Counted from the stretch's first letter, positions 25,944-33,992 are shown. The stretch: DNA of 58,821 nt from Limosilactobacillus pontis DSM 8475 (GCF_001435345.1 NZ_AZGO01000003.1:1-58821), one strand, 5' to 3'. Notes: generated by a model not told the origin, from the sequence alone. A program made the numbers and translations.

Positions 25944-27482
25944 ATGGCAGAAGAAAAAGTTATCAATGACTACTTCTATGACGAAGCGGCTTACGATTAC
26001 CATGATGGTGGTTATGTCCCACTGGAGGAACCGCAGACCCCTCAGCAGCCCCTGAACATCCCGGGCCTGCTGAAGCCGGATAAGGAGACGGCCACGGACA
26101 TATACTACACGATCGTGGCGCAGACGGGGGAGGTCCAGCTCCTGCCAGGTAAGAAGACGAAGACCTGGGGCTACAATGGTCCGTTATTGGGCAAGACGGT
26201 GGTCTTCAAACGCGGGAAGACCATCCACGTTCACCTGGTCAACCACCTGCCCGAGGTGACGACCTTCCACTGGCACGGTCTCGCCATCCCCGGTCCGATC
26301 GAGGACGGGGGGTGTCACGCCCCAGTATATCCTGGTGAGAGTCGGGACGTCACCTTCAAGATCGACCAGCCAGCCGCCTTTGTCTGGCTCCACGCCCACC
26401 CGTGTCCGTCAACGGCGGAGCAGGTTTGGCATGGCCTGGCCGGGGGTGCCATCGTCCAGGACGACCATGAGGCCAGCCTGCCTCTGCCGCGTAACTACGG
26501 GGTCGATGATATTCCGATCATCCTCCAGGACCGGCGCTTCCACGAGGATAACCAGTGGGACTACCGGACCGACTATGATCCAGACGGGGTCGCGGGCCCG
26601 ACACCGATGATCAACGGGACGATTAATCCCTACTTCGACGTCACCACCCAGAAGGTCCGGCTCCGTTTCCTCGACGGGGCCAACCGGCGTGAGTTCCGCC
26701 TCCACTTCAGCGACGACCTGGAGTTTACCCAGATCGCCGGTGACCTGAGTCTCCTGCCGCATCCGGTCAAGATGACGAAGCTGTTGATTACCTGTGCCGA
26801 GCGCCAGGAGATCATCGTTGACTTCGGCAAGTACAAGCCGGGTGATGTGGTTACTCTTTACTCCGACGATGTCCCGTTGGTTCGCTTCCGGATCCACGAG
26901 TTCAAGCCGGACCACACCGAAATTCCACAAGATCTTTTTGAAACCCCAGACCCGGCGGCCGATCCTGACCTGCCTGTCCACCATGTCACCCTGGATGGGA
27001 TGGATGAGTCCGTGGCAATGAACGGCAAGAAGTTCAAGATGGACCGGATCGACTACAAGATGCCCCTGCACAAGGTTCAGATCTGGGACATCGAGAACAC
27101 CAACCCGGCGCCCGGAATGATCCATCCTTACCACATGCACGGTACCGCCTTTGAGGTGATCTCCCGTGATGGTCACGCCCCATATCCGAACGAGCTTGGG
27201 CTGAAGGATACCGTGGCGGTCAACCCGGGTGAACACGTCCGGATCAAGGTCTGGTTCAACGTGGCCGGGGTCTTCATGTATCACTGCCACATCATCGAGC
27301 ACGAGGACGGCGGAATGATGGCCCAATTGCAGGTTGTTGACCCGGCCGATCCCGACAAGCAGTACCACCTGATGAACCACATGACGCTGATGAAGGCCTT
27401 CGCTGAGGAACGGCACGTGCCGATGGACCAGCTCTGGCTCGGTGGGATGGAATCCTACAAGAAGATGGGGATGGAGATGTAG
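25944..27482 (+). CDS. Multicopper oxidase (laccase-like)
   Basis: A 512-residue three-cupredoxin oxidase. Copper ligands are visible in order: HWHG (residues 109-112), HAH (150-152), HPYHMHG near residue 395, and HCHIIEHEDGGMM near residue 447, which supplies the type 1 Cys, His and Met. It oxidises phenols, metals or amines with reduction of oxygen to water. No signal peptide or Tat motif is visible, so it is probably cytoplasmic. In lactobacilli such enzymes have been linked to degradation of biogenic amines and to copper tolerance; which applies here is unknown. GAAGGAGGA precedes the ATG. Confidence 0.93.
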   Translation: MAEEKVINDYFYDEAAYDYHDGGYVPLEEPQTPQQPLNIPGLLKPDKETATDIYYTIVAQTGEVQLLPGKKTKTWGYNGPLLGKTVVFKRGKTIHVHLVNHLPEVTTFHWHGLAIPGPIEDGGCHAPVYPGESRDVTFKIDQPAAFVWLHAHPCPSTAEQVWHGLAGGAIVQDDHEASLPLPRNYGVDDIPIILQDRRFHEDNQWDYRTDYDPDGVAGPTPMINGTINPYFDVTTQKVRLRFLDGANRREFRLHFSDDLEFTQIAGDLSLLPHPVKMTKLLITCAERQEIIVDFGKYKPGDVVTLYSDDVPLVRFRIHEFKPDHTEIPQDLFETPDPAADPDLPVHHVTLDGMDESVAMNGKKFKMDRIDYKMPLHKVQIWDIENTNPAPGMIHPYHMHGTAFEVISRDGHAPYPNELGLKDTVAVNPGEHVRIKVWFNVAGVFMYHCHIIEHEDGGMMAQLQVVDPADPDKQYHLMNHMTLMKAFAEERHVPMDQLWLGGMESYKKMGMEM

Positions 27483-27598
27483 TTCATTTCTTGAGTGACT
27501 GGTAGCCACCCATGGTATACCGGTTGAGAAGGTGAACCTGGTAAAGCCATTCCGCATTCTTAGCTGACAAAAAATCACGACACTTTCTGAGATCTGTT

Positions 27599-27640
27599 GA
27601 GGAGTAGACAACTTTAATGGTTGTGTACTTCTCTTTTTTA
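27599..27640 (+). terminator. Terminator of the multicopper oxidase gene
   Basis: GAGGAGTAGACAAC (27599-27612) pairs with GTTGTGTACTTCTC (27620-27633), three mismatches, then T6. The 116 bases before it look like an untranslated tail; I see nothing else there. Confidence 0.8.
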
Positions 27641-27644
27641 TGGC

Positions 27645-27675
27645 TTACATTACCCTAGGGTTACAAAGTTAACGA
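27645..27675 (+). promoter_or_regulatory. Possible MerR-type promoter before the SIR2-like genes
   Basis: TTACCCTAGGGTTA (27650-27663) is a near-perfect palindrome. A -35-like TTACAT (27645-27650) and a weak -10-like TAACGA about 19-20 bases further leave the long spacer with a central dyad that MerR-family activators use. No MerR gene is in the window. Identification is tentative. Confidence 0.35.
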
Positions 27676-27718
27676 CACGGTGTCTATGAATAAACACGTT
27701 GTTTGGGAGGTAAGCTAA

Positions 27719-28392
27719 TTGACTAAAATTCAGGAAGCACAACGGATGTTACGAACAGCGGATGCAGTGCTGATCAGTGCCAGCAATGGGCTTTCCATCA
27801 GTGAGGGCTATAACATTTTTGCTAACAATGCTGCTTTTCAGCGTTACTTTGGTAAGTTTACCCAGCAGTATGGGATTACCAGTATCCTGCAGGGCGCCCA
27901 GGCCCTCCTGCCAGCGCCGGCTCACCGTGAATTTATCCACCAGCTGCATAAATATATGATTACGATGGCAGTCCGCAGTTCCAGCAGTTGAAACAGCTAG
28001 TTGCGGGGGAAGATTACTTTGTGGTTACGTCTAATGCTGATCAGCACTTTCAACAAAATGGCTTTGACCCCCACCGGATTTGGGAAGTAGAGGGTGACTT
28101 CTTTGACTTGAAGATGCGTAGTCCCGAGTGGGAAGCCCAACAGCGCGCCTGTCAAGACTTCCTTCAGCAGTATGCGGATCGCCGGCTTGTTCAGTTAGAA
28201 CTGGGAATTGGCGCCGCTAATCAATTAATCAAGGCACCGCTGATGCAGATGGTAGCAGTCCACCCCAAGTGGCGCTACATTACGTTGAACCTTCCGGATG
28301 AAATCAACGTTTTGCCAGTAATTCAGTCCCAGGCGATTGAATTGCCAGGCGATCTCAAGCAGACATTGGCACAGTTAGTAAAGGAGAACTAA
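27719..28392 (+). pseudogene. Degenerate SIR2-like protein, frameshifted
   Basis: Two frames together give about 224 residues of a SIR2-type Rossmann fold. Frame one (27719 to about 27960) has SASNGLSISEG, the counterpart of the sirtuin GAGxS motif. Frame two (from about 27962, DYDGSPQFQQLKQL) has VTSNAD, the counterpart of TQNxD, then WEVEGDFFDLK and LELGIGAANQLIKAP. The zinc-binding insert and the catalytic position present in the downstream paralogue are absent. One base is missing (or two extra) near 27957-27962. The stop is one base before the ATG of the next SIR2 gene, so the two were built to be co-translated. Function unknown. Confidence 0.75.
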
Positions 28393-28393
28393 A

Positions 28394-29371
28394 ATGACGC
28401 AATCATTATATGAGCAGCTAGTTATGCAGACGCAGATGAATTACTCACAATATTACGGTGTATACGCGAGTGGCAAGACGCCATTTAAGCTGACTGAGCG
28501 CCAGCCCTTACCGTATGACCAGCAGATTAAGGTCTTTGCTGAAAAGGTGAAGGAAGCCGACCACATCATTGTGGGTGGGGCCTCCGGATTGTCCGCCGCT
28601 GGTGGTGATGATTTTTACTATGCGGCAACCCCGTCCTACCAGCAGGCCTTTAAGCGTTTCTATGAAAAGTATCATTTCACCGGCGCCTTTGCCGGGATGC
28701 GGCATCGCTGGAGTAGCCGGGGAGAATTCTGGGGTTACCTGGCGACCTTCCTGCACACCACTCTCCATGCCCCAATTCGGGAGCCCTACAAGGACCTTCA
28801 GGCGATTCTCCGGGATAAGGACTACTTTATTCTGACCACCAATCAGGATACTCAAGCAATTAAGGCATTCCTAGAAGAAAAGGTTGCCCAGATTCAGGGT
28901 GATCATCGTTTCTTCCAGTGCAGTCAGCAGTGTACGGATGACGTCTGGGATGCTACTGAAAAGATTGATGAGATGTATGACTACCTTGAAGAGCATGACA
29001 CAACAACTATCCCAGATGCGATGATTCCCCGCTGCCCGCATTGCGGTGCAGAGGCTTTCCCGTGGGTCCGTGGCTATGGTAATTTCCTGGAAGGGAGCCG
29101 GTACCAAGAGCAGTACCAGAAAATCTCTGACGACCTTGAACACCATCTTCATGACCAACATCTCTTATTCCTTGAGCTCGGCGTTGGTCAGATGACGCCA
29201 ATGTTTATTCAGGAGCCATTCTGGGCCCTCACCAACAACCTTCCCGGGGCTTACGACGTGATGGTTAACCGGGACTATCAGTTTCTCCCACAACAAATTG
29301 AGGATAAGGGAGTTGCAATCAAGGGCGATATTGCAAAGGTCTTAAAGGATGTACGCCAACAATTGAATTAG
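28394..29371 (+). CDS. SIR2-family NAD-dependent protein, SirTM-like
   Basis: A 325-residue sirtuin-like protein. The NAD-binding motif is GASGLSAAGG (residues 62-71) and TTNQD (148-152) replaces TQNID. Two cysteine pairs, C176/C180 and C214/C217 (CPHC), fit the structural zinc. The usual catalytic HG is not present; the corresponding position just before the first cysteine appears to be Q175 (FFQC), as in the SirTM class that ADP-ribosylates lipoyl carrier proteins in Lactobacillales and relatives. No macrodomain, GcvH-L or lipoate ligase gene is near. It directly follows a degenerate SIR2 paralogue. GTAAAGGAG precedes the ATG. Confidence 0.8.
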   Translation: MTQSLYEQLVMQTQMNYSQYYGVYASGKTPFKLTERQPLPYDQQIKVFAEKVKEADHIIVGGASGLSAAGGDDFYYAATPSYQQAFKRFYEKYHFTGAFAGMRHRWSSRGEFWGYLATFLHTTLHAPIREPYKDLQAILRDKDYFILTTNQDTQAIKAFLEEKVAQIQGDHRFFQCSQQCTDDVWDATEKIDEMYDYLEEHDTTTIPDAMIPRCPHCGAEAFPWVRGYGNFLEGSRYQEQYQKISDDLEHHLHDQHLLFLELGVGQMTPMFIQEPFWALTNNLPGAYDVMVNRDYQFLPQQIEDKGVAIKGDIAKVLKDVRQQLN

Positions 29372-29377
29372 TACTTT

Positions 29378-29410
29378 AAAGCGGAGTGACCACGTGGCCA
29401 GTCCGCTTTT
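29378..29410 (+). terminator. Terminator of the SIR2-like operon
   Basis: AAGCGGA-TG-CC pairs with GG-CA-TCCGCTT around ACGT, followed by TTG. Confidence 0.8.
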
Positions 29411-29495
29411 GTCATTCACTTACCTTGTAATCGTCTCTTTTATTATTAAGATTAAATAACAAGGTTAAGTTAACTATAAGACAACGTTTGAAAGA

Positions 29496-29523
29496 TTGTT
29501 ATCCTGATGAAGCCTGCTAGAAT
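29496..29523 (+). promoter_or_regulatory. Promoter of the CsbD/GlsB operon
   Basis: -35 TTGTTA (29496-29501), 16-base spacer, -10 TAGAAT (29518-29523). The leader to the first start is about 90 bases. Confidence 0.65.
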
Positions 29524-29618
29524 TAAAGATAAGCAATATCACTAGTCAAGGATGAAGGGAGGATCGTTATCCGCAGTTGTCAGTTACTAAGCATTTAACG
29601 ATAGAAAGGCTGATGCGC

Positions 29619-29801
29619 ATGGTTAGCGATAAGCACGGATTAAAAGACCGCGTGGCCGGAACCTTCAGGGAACTGAAGGGTAAGGCGACGAACGACAAGA
29701 CAGAGGAAATGGTCGGCAAACTTCGTAAGGCCAAGGGCAAGATCAAGGACAAGGCCCGGGACCTGAAGGACGACCTGGACAAGAAGGAAAAGGAGGCTTA
29801 G
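29619..29801 (+). CDS. CsbD-family general stress protein
   Basis: A 60-residue, lysine- and aspartate-rich helical protein of the CsbD family. It reads MVSDKHGLKDRVAGTFRELK and continues with GKATNDKTEEMVGKL and a highly charged tail. CsbD proteins are abundant in stress and stationary phase; their molecular role is unknown. ATG 29619 is taken because AGAAAGG lies nine bases upstream; ATG 29613 would have three. The longer frame starting at 29577 is not supported. The stop overlaps the ribosome binding site of the GlsB-like gene, so the two are an operon. Confidence 0.85.
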   Translation: MVSDKHGLKDRVAGTFRELKGKATNDKTEEMVGKLRKAKGKIKDKARDLKDDLDKKEKEA

Positions 29802-29805
29802 TACT

Positions 29806-30054
29806 ATGCATTGGTTATGGGTATTAATCGTTGGTGGGATTATCGGTTTAATCGCCGGTGCCATTACCCACCGGGGCGGCTCCATGGGCGTTATTAGCAA
29901 CGTGATTGCCGGTTTAGTCGGTTCATCAGTTGGTGAGGCAATTTTAGGATCCTGGGGCCCGCAAGTTGCCGGAATGGCGATTGTGCCATCGGCAATCGGG
30001 GCCGTAATCCTGGTACTGATCGTTTCGATGATCTTCGGGATTCGTCGGACCTGA
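29806..30054 (+). CDS. GlsB/YeaQ/YmgE-family membrane protein
   Basis: An 82-residue protein with three hydrophobic helices (WVLIVGGIIGLIAGAI, GVISNVIAGLVGSSVGEAI, IVPSAIGAVILVLIVSMI) and the transglycosylase-associated glycine pattern. Members are small membrane proteins induced by general, acid or osmotic stress. AAGGAGG is nine bases before the ATG and lies inside the csbD tail. Co-expression with CsbD suggests a stress operon. Confidence 0.9.
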   Translation: MHWLWVLIVGGIIGLIAGAITHRGGSMGVISNVIAGLVGSSVGEAILGSWGPQVAGMAIVPSAIGAVILVLIVSMIFGIRRT

Positions 30055-30068
30055 ACAGAATCAGTAAA

Positions 30069-30109
30069 AAATAACACCAGAAGGCAGCAACGCTTTCTGG
30101 TGTTATTTT
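30069..30109. terminator. Bidirectional terminator
   Basis: AAATAACACCAGAA pairs with TTCTGGTGTTATTT; it overlaps the last codons of the convergent Rrf2-family gene. Confidence 0.85.
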
Positions 30110-30531
30110 GCTTGGTTATATTGTTTGATCTGTTGGACGACGTCGGCGAGGGTGATTGCTTGCATTCGCTTATAGGCCGCTACCTGGATCTCCTGGTAGA
30201 AGCCACCGAGGACCGGCTGGATCGCTCCGCCAACCGGGCACTGAAGATTGGTAGCCGGGTCGACGTGGAGGAGGTCGTGGTCCATCTGAAGGGCCCGGTA
30301 GATGTCCAGCAGGGTAATCGTCTTCGCTGCCTTGGCCAGAGTTGGCTGGGCCCGGCCAGCCTGAGTAACCAGTAGACCGGCCTGACGGAGGTCGGCCATC
30401 AGCTTCCGGACAGCGCTGGGGTTGGCCTCAATACTATTAGCAATCGCCTTGCTTGACCGGTCCCCGTCGTGATAGACGACCAGGTAGGCTAGCAGGTGAA
30501 TGGCATCACTGAATTTGTAGGAATATCTCAT
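30103..30531 (-). CDS. Rrf2-family transcriptional regulator
   Basis: A 142-residue winged-helix regulator. It begins MRYSYKFSDAIHLLAYLVVY and has SSKAIANSIEANPSAVRKLM as recognition helix region. Only one cysteine is present in the domain where IscR/NsrR have three (NLQCPVGGAI), so an Fe-S cluster is unlikely; YwnA/YwgB-type single-cysteine redox or other sensing is possible. It is monocistronic, with AAAGG close to the ATG. Targets are unknown; the SDR and HxlR genes next to it are candidates by proximity only. Confidence 0.88.
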   Translation of the reverse strand: MRYSYKFSDAIHLLAYLVVYHDGDRSSKAIANSIEANPSAVRKLMADLRQAGLLVTQAGRAQPTLAKAAKTITLLDIYRALQMDHDLLHVDPATNLQCPVGGAIQPVLGGFYQEIQVAAYKRMQAITLADVVQQIKQYNQAK

Positions 30532-30634
30532 AATGCCTTTATTTTAGTCATTTCCCTAGGGTGATACAAGCGTATTTTATCCATCTGGTGTTGGTTTCAC
30601 GTGGAACAAACGCTTGACCAACACTAAAGTCGAA

Positions 30635-30676
30635 AAATACCACCCGATAAATCTGCAGATTTATCGGGTGGTATTT
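30635..30676 (-). terminator. Terminator of the HxlR-family gene
   Basis: A perfect inverted repeat with 21-base arms (30635-30655 with 30656-30676), starting AAATACCACCC and ending GGGTGGTATTT. It lies two bases after the stop codon. Confidence 0.85.
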
Positions 30677-30678
30677 AC

Positions 30679-31110
30679 TTACTTTCTGACGATCTCCTGG
30701 CACCAGTGGTGGAGGTGTTGCTTGGTGATGACGCAAAGGCCGTCGTCACCGGTCTGCTTCATCGCGTCAGTGCACATGATCGCGACACCGGGAGTCTTAG
30801 CGGCCTTCTCCTCGCCCCAGTAGTTAAGGTAGCGGAGGGCAGCGTAGAGATTTTCACCTTCGTCGGTTAGCCGGTATTCGACGTGCGGTGGAACGGTGTT
30901 GAAACTCTTTCGGGCGACGATCCCGGCATCGGTTAATTCCCTCAGCTGGTCACTGAGAACTTTATGGGAGGTACCCAGCTGCTTAACCAATTCTCCAGTT
31001 CGGCGGGGATGGCCCGCTAGCAGATAGAGAATGACCGACTTCCACTTGCCGCCAATGATTGAGAGGGCGTAGTCGGCACCGGTGTTAAACATTTTTTTAT
31101 GTGGGTTCAT
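30679..31110 (-). CDS. HxlR-family transcriptional regulator
   Basis: A 143-residue winged-helix protein. The HxlR core is clear: ALSIIGGKWKSVILYLLAG, RRTGELVKQLGTSHKVLSDQ, then the wing VPPHVEYRLTDEG. The C-terminus carries three cysteines (MCTDAM, GLCVIT, HWCQE), unusual enough to suggest thiol-based redox sensing as in some HypR/YodB relatives. It diverges from an NAD(P)H-binding protein gene with a palindrome between them, a typical arrangement for HxlR control of a detoxifying reductase. Confidence 0.9.
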   Translation of the reverse strand: MNPHKKMFNTGADYALSIIGGKWKSVILYLLAGHPRRTGELVKQLGTSHKVLSDQLRELTDAGIVARKSFNTVPPHVEYRLTDEGENLYAALRYLNYWGEEKAAKTPGVAIMCTDAMKQTGDDGLCVITKQHLHHWCQEIVRK

Positions 31111-31244
31111 CTTGCGACTCCTTTCCTGATCTTGCTACCACCATCATACCGCTTCCCGGCATTTCCGCAAAAAAGTTTAGTCGCCCACATCCGGTGGGGG
31201 CCAAGCAAACCTTACCTGCGGGTAACTAGCTTACCAGGAAGTGT

Positions 31245-31278
31245 TTACTTTTAATAAGTAACGAGCCCACCTATACTA
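31245..31278 (+). promoter_or_regulatory. Operator palindrome between HxlR and the reductase
   Basis: TTACTT-TTAAT-AAGTAA (31245-31261) is a perfect inverted repeat. A -10-like TATACT lies at about 31273-31278 for the plus-strand gene. A second pair, CTTACC/GGTAA, lies about 30 bases upstream. Confidence 0.55.
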
Positions 31279-31318
31279 GAAAACGTAAGGAAACAATCAA
31301 TTATGAGGAGGAATCATC

Positions 31319-31975
31319 ATGACAAAGCAAATCTTAATTCTCGGTGCCACCGGGCAGATTGCCGGGCACGCTATCAAGGCCCTACTACAGGATAGTGACG
31401 ACCACCTCCTGCTTTTCACCCGGCACCCACAGCACCTCACCGTCGTTGATGAAGACCGGGAGACCGTGATCAAGGGTGACACGCTGAAGATGGACGAACT
31501 TGACGCGGCCGTGGCTCAGGCCGACGCGGTTTACGCCAACCTGCGAAACCCATCCATCGCGCAACAGGCTCAAAATATCGTTCGGGCGATGGATAAGCAC
31601 GGGGTCAAGCAGCTGGTCTGGATTTCCTCGATCGGGATCTACGATGAGGTACCCGGCAAGTTCGGCGAGTGGAACAACGCCGAGCTCGGTGGGGGCCAGT
31701 CCGATAGCTACCTGGGTACCTACCGGCAGGCGGCCGACGTGGTCACCAATTCCGATCTCGATTACACGATCATCCGGCCGGCCTGGCTGACCGATAAGGA
31801 CGAGGTTGACTACGAGACGACCGCGCGGGGCGAGGCCTTCAAGGGGACTGAGGTTTCCCGGAAGTCGATCGGGAACTTCGTGGCCAAGATCCTCGAGAAC
31901 CCGGCTAAGTACGCACGTAAGGACTTCGGGGTTGATAAGCCGGGGACCGCTGGGGATAAGCCCGCCTGGTATTAA
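31319..31975 (+). CDS. NAD(P)H-binding protein (NmrA/SDR-like)
   Basis: A 218-residue Rossmann protein. The dinucleotide motif GATGQIAGH is at residues 9-17, and the region WISSIGIYDEV carries the SDR serine. The family name is SDR family oxidoreductase/NAD(P)H azoreductase-like. Its divergence from an HxlR regulator suggests induction by quinones, aldehydes or disulfide stress. GAGGAGG lies upstream of the ATG. Paralogue of the protein at 23091. Confidence 0.88.
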   Translation: MTKQILILGATGQIAGHAIKALLQDSDDHLLLFTRHPQHLTVVDEDRETVIKGDTLKMDELDAAVAQADAVYANLRNPSIAQQAQNIVRAMDKHGVKQLVWISSIGIYDEVPGKFGEWNNAELGGGQSDSYLGTYRQAADVVTNSDLDYTIIRPAWLTDKDEVDYETTARGEAFKGTEVSRKSIGNFVAKILENPAKYARKDFGVDKPGTAGDKPAWY

Positions 31976-32091
31976 TTTCAATGAATTTTTCGGCCATCTC
32001 GTTTCAATGCGGTGGCCTTTTTGTTTGATAACGTATTTACCAAAGGCAATTAACCGGCTAAAATAAGGGCACTGAAAATACTAAAGTACTG

Positions 32092-33333
32092 GTGATTTCA
32101 TTGAGAAAAATATTCGTTATATTAATTAGCTGTTTGACAATATTTTCTTTGGGGGGGGTAATACCCCTGACTCATGCGGCAAGTGTAATTGATGCCCGGG
32201 CAGCCATGATGGTTGATGCTGATACCGGGCAGGTTATCTACGAACAAGGTGCAGATAAGCAACTACCGGTGGCCTCAGTTAGCAAGCTCCTGACTATCGC
32301 AGTTGTTCATGACGAGTTGCAGAAGAATATTATCACGGCTGACTCCCGAGTGTCGGTTACCCCAGCGATTGCCGCTATTTCTAATGATCCTGCCTATTCC
32401 AGTATTGATCTGGCGGCAGGGCGGTCCTATCCGGTGATTGAGCTGTTGAATGCAGCAATGGTCAAGTCCGCCGACGGAGCAACCCTTGCCCTGGCGACTG
32501 CTGCCGGTAATTCACCGGATGAATTCGTCCTCGCTATGGAGAAGAAAGCACGAGAAGTTGGTCTGAGAAAGACGAGTATTGTTAATCCGACTGGGTTGAC
32601 CAACAGTGAGATGAAGAGTTTTCGTTCACCCAACATTGCGGATAATGTCGAAAATGCCATGAGTGCCCGAGATATTGCCATCCTGACCCGTTACTTACTC
32701 CGGACCTATCCTGCCCTTCTTCAGGTATCTGACCAGAAGAAGGCAAATTTCCTCATCACGAAAGGGAATGTCAAACGGATTGCCAACCTTAATGAGATGC
32801 TACCGGGAGGGCGATACACGGTCCCGGGAGTTACCATTACCGGATTGAAGACCGGGACGTCGGATAATGCAGGAGCTTGCTTTGTCAGTACTGGTAAATA
32901 CCACGGTCACCAAATTATTACGGTGGTTCTTCATGCTGGCGGGCACAACCCCGATAATCGATTTATTCAGACGCAGCGGTTATATGCAATGCTAAAACAT
33001 GACTATCGTCTGGAGCGTGTCCGACTACCTCAAGCCGTCCGACAGGCTGTGGTGACCAATGGTGCTAAACGGACCGTTGCTACCTGTCCGACAACGGTAA
33101 CTATCTGGGGGACCGGGCGTTTAACCTCCTACACTGCCTCCCAGGAGCTCAATCCGCGGCTAATTGGCGACCAGGGGCGGTTGCGTGCCCCAATTCGGAA
33201 TCACCAGCGCGTCGGGCAGCTTTATTTGACTAGTCCTCATCTGAAGACTGTTTCCGGGGTCCCGCTGATCTATCCGCTGCGCAGTACCGAGGTGGTACCA
33301 CGGGGTAATTTTTTGCAGTGGTTGTTTAATTAG
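32092..33333 (+). CDS. D-alanyl-D-alanine carboxypeptidase (low-molecular-weight PBP)
   Basis: A 413-residue exported serine-type DD-carboxypeptidase. Residues 1-30 are a signal peptide (FVILISCLTIFSLGGVIPL, cleavage near THAA-S). The active-site serine is in SVSK (62-65) and the KTG motif is KTGTSD (253-258). The second motif, normally SxN, reads S-A-D (126-128) here. A beta-sheet C-terminal domain follows after about residue 310. It trims the terminal D-alanine of peptidoglycan stem peptides. Start is uncertain: GTG 32092, or TTG 32101, which has GGTGA five bases upstream. No terminator is obvious behind the gene. Confidence 0.88.
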   Translation: MISLRKIFVILISCLTIFSLGGVIPLTHAASVIDARAAMMVDADTGQVIYEQGADKQLPVASVSKLLTIAVVHDELQKNIITADSRVSVTPAIAAISNDPAYSSIDLAAGRSYPVIELLNAAMVKSADGATLALATAAGNSPDEFVLAMEKKAREVGLRKTSIVNPTGLTNSEMKSFRSPNIADNVENAMSARDIAILTRYLLRTYPALLQVSDQKKANFLITKGNVKRIANLNEMLPGGRYTVPGVTITGLKTGTSDNAGACFVSTGKYHGHQIITVVLHAGGHNPDNRFIQTQRLYAMLKHDYRLERVRLPQAVRQAVVTNGAKRTVATCPTTVTIWGTGRLTSYTASQELNPRLIGDQGRLRAPIRNHQRVGQLYLTSPHLKTVSGVPLIYPLRSTEVVPRGNFLQWLFN

Positions 33334-33480
33334 CGGACTGATGAAAATTAAATTGATTTTATTTTCATCCTGATTTTCAGAAAAGATTGAAATTAATTTT
33401 CAACTTTTCCCAATTTAACGATTTCATCGAAATGAATTTAATTTATGGCTGTTGAGATAACCCTAAAACCATCGCAGTTG
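33334..33480. other. AT-rich intergenic region with three palindromes
   Basis: Three inverted repeats follow each other: ATGAAAAT with ATTTTCAT, TTGAAA-TTAA-TTTTCAA, and ATTTCATCGAAATGAAT. The first could be a weak terminator of the carboxypeptidase gene; the others may be operators for the following gene. No coding potential seen. Confidence 0.4.
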
Positions 33481-33508
33481 TGACTATAAAATTAAGGGGG
33501 TGAATAAG

Positions 33509-33990
33509 ATGACTAAGGCACTGATTATCATTGATATGCAGAATGGGGTGGTTAATCCAGCTGGTAAGGTGATTTATAACCAGACCGGGTTGGTACACTT
33601 GATTAACGAGCGGATTGACAGCTACCGATCATCTTTGTCCAGCATGTGGATGAAGACCTGGTACCGGATTCGTCGGCTTGGCAGCTGGTTCCCAGCTTAA
33701 GCGTTCTGCCAACGGATCTGCGCATTCAGAAGGAGCACCCTAACGCCTTTTATCGGACCAATCTGCAAGCCATCTTAACCCAGCGACGAGTCGACCAGCT
33801 GGAGATCTGTGGCGCCCAGACCGAGTACTGTGTTGATGCGACCATCAAGATGGCCCATGGCCTGGGCTACCAGGTAGTGATGAAGCATGGCGCTGCCAGC
33901 ACGTTTGATAATTCGTTCATGACCGCCCAAGAGAAGAACGCCTTTTTTGCGAGAATCTGGCAGGACCGCTTCCTGAAATTGATTGACTAA
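33509..33990 (+). pseudogene. Isochorismatase-family cysteine hydrolase, frameshifted
   Basis: Frame one (ATG 33509 after AAGGGGGTG) gives KALIIIDMQNGVVNPAGKV with the catalytic aspartate in IIDMQ. Frame two, from about 33622, gives LPIIFVQHVDEDLVPDSSAW and later ICGAQTEYCVDATIKMAHGLG, which holds the catalytic cysteine. Together they form a nicotinamidase/isochorismatase-like hydrolase of about 160 residues, slightly short, so a few residues may also be lost near the junction. The frame changes near 33618-33627 by one missing base (or two extra). Confidence 0.82.
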
Positions 33991-33992
33991 AA

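Noticed and set aside
26409-27611. 400-codon open frame opposite the multicopper oxidase gene
   Set aside because: Antisense shadow; the copper motifs on the plus strand settle the coding strand.
30548-30823. Two opposed open frames that share a peptide stretch
   Set aside because: The shared stretch arises because both cross the 42-base palindromic terminator at 30635-30676.
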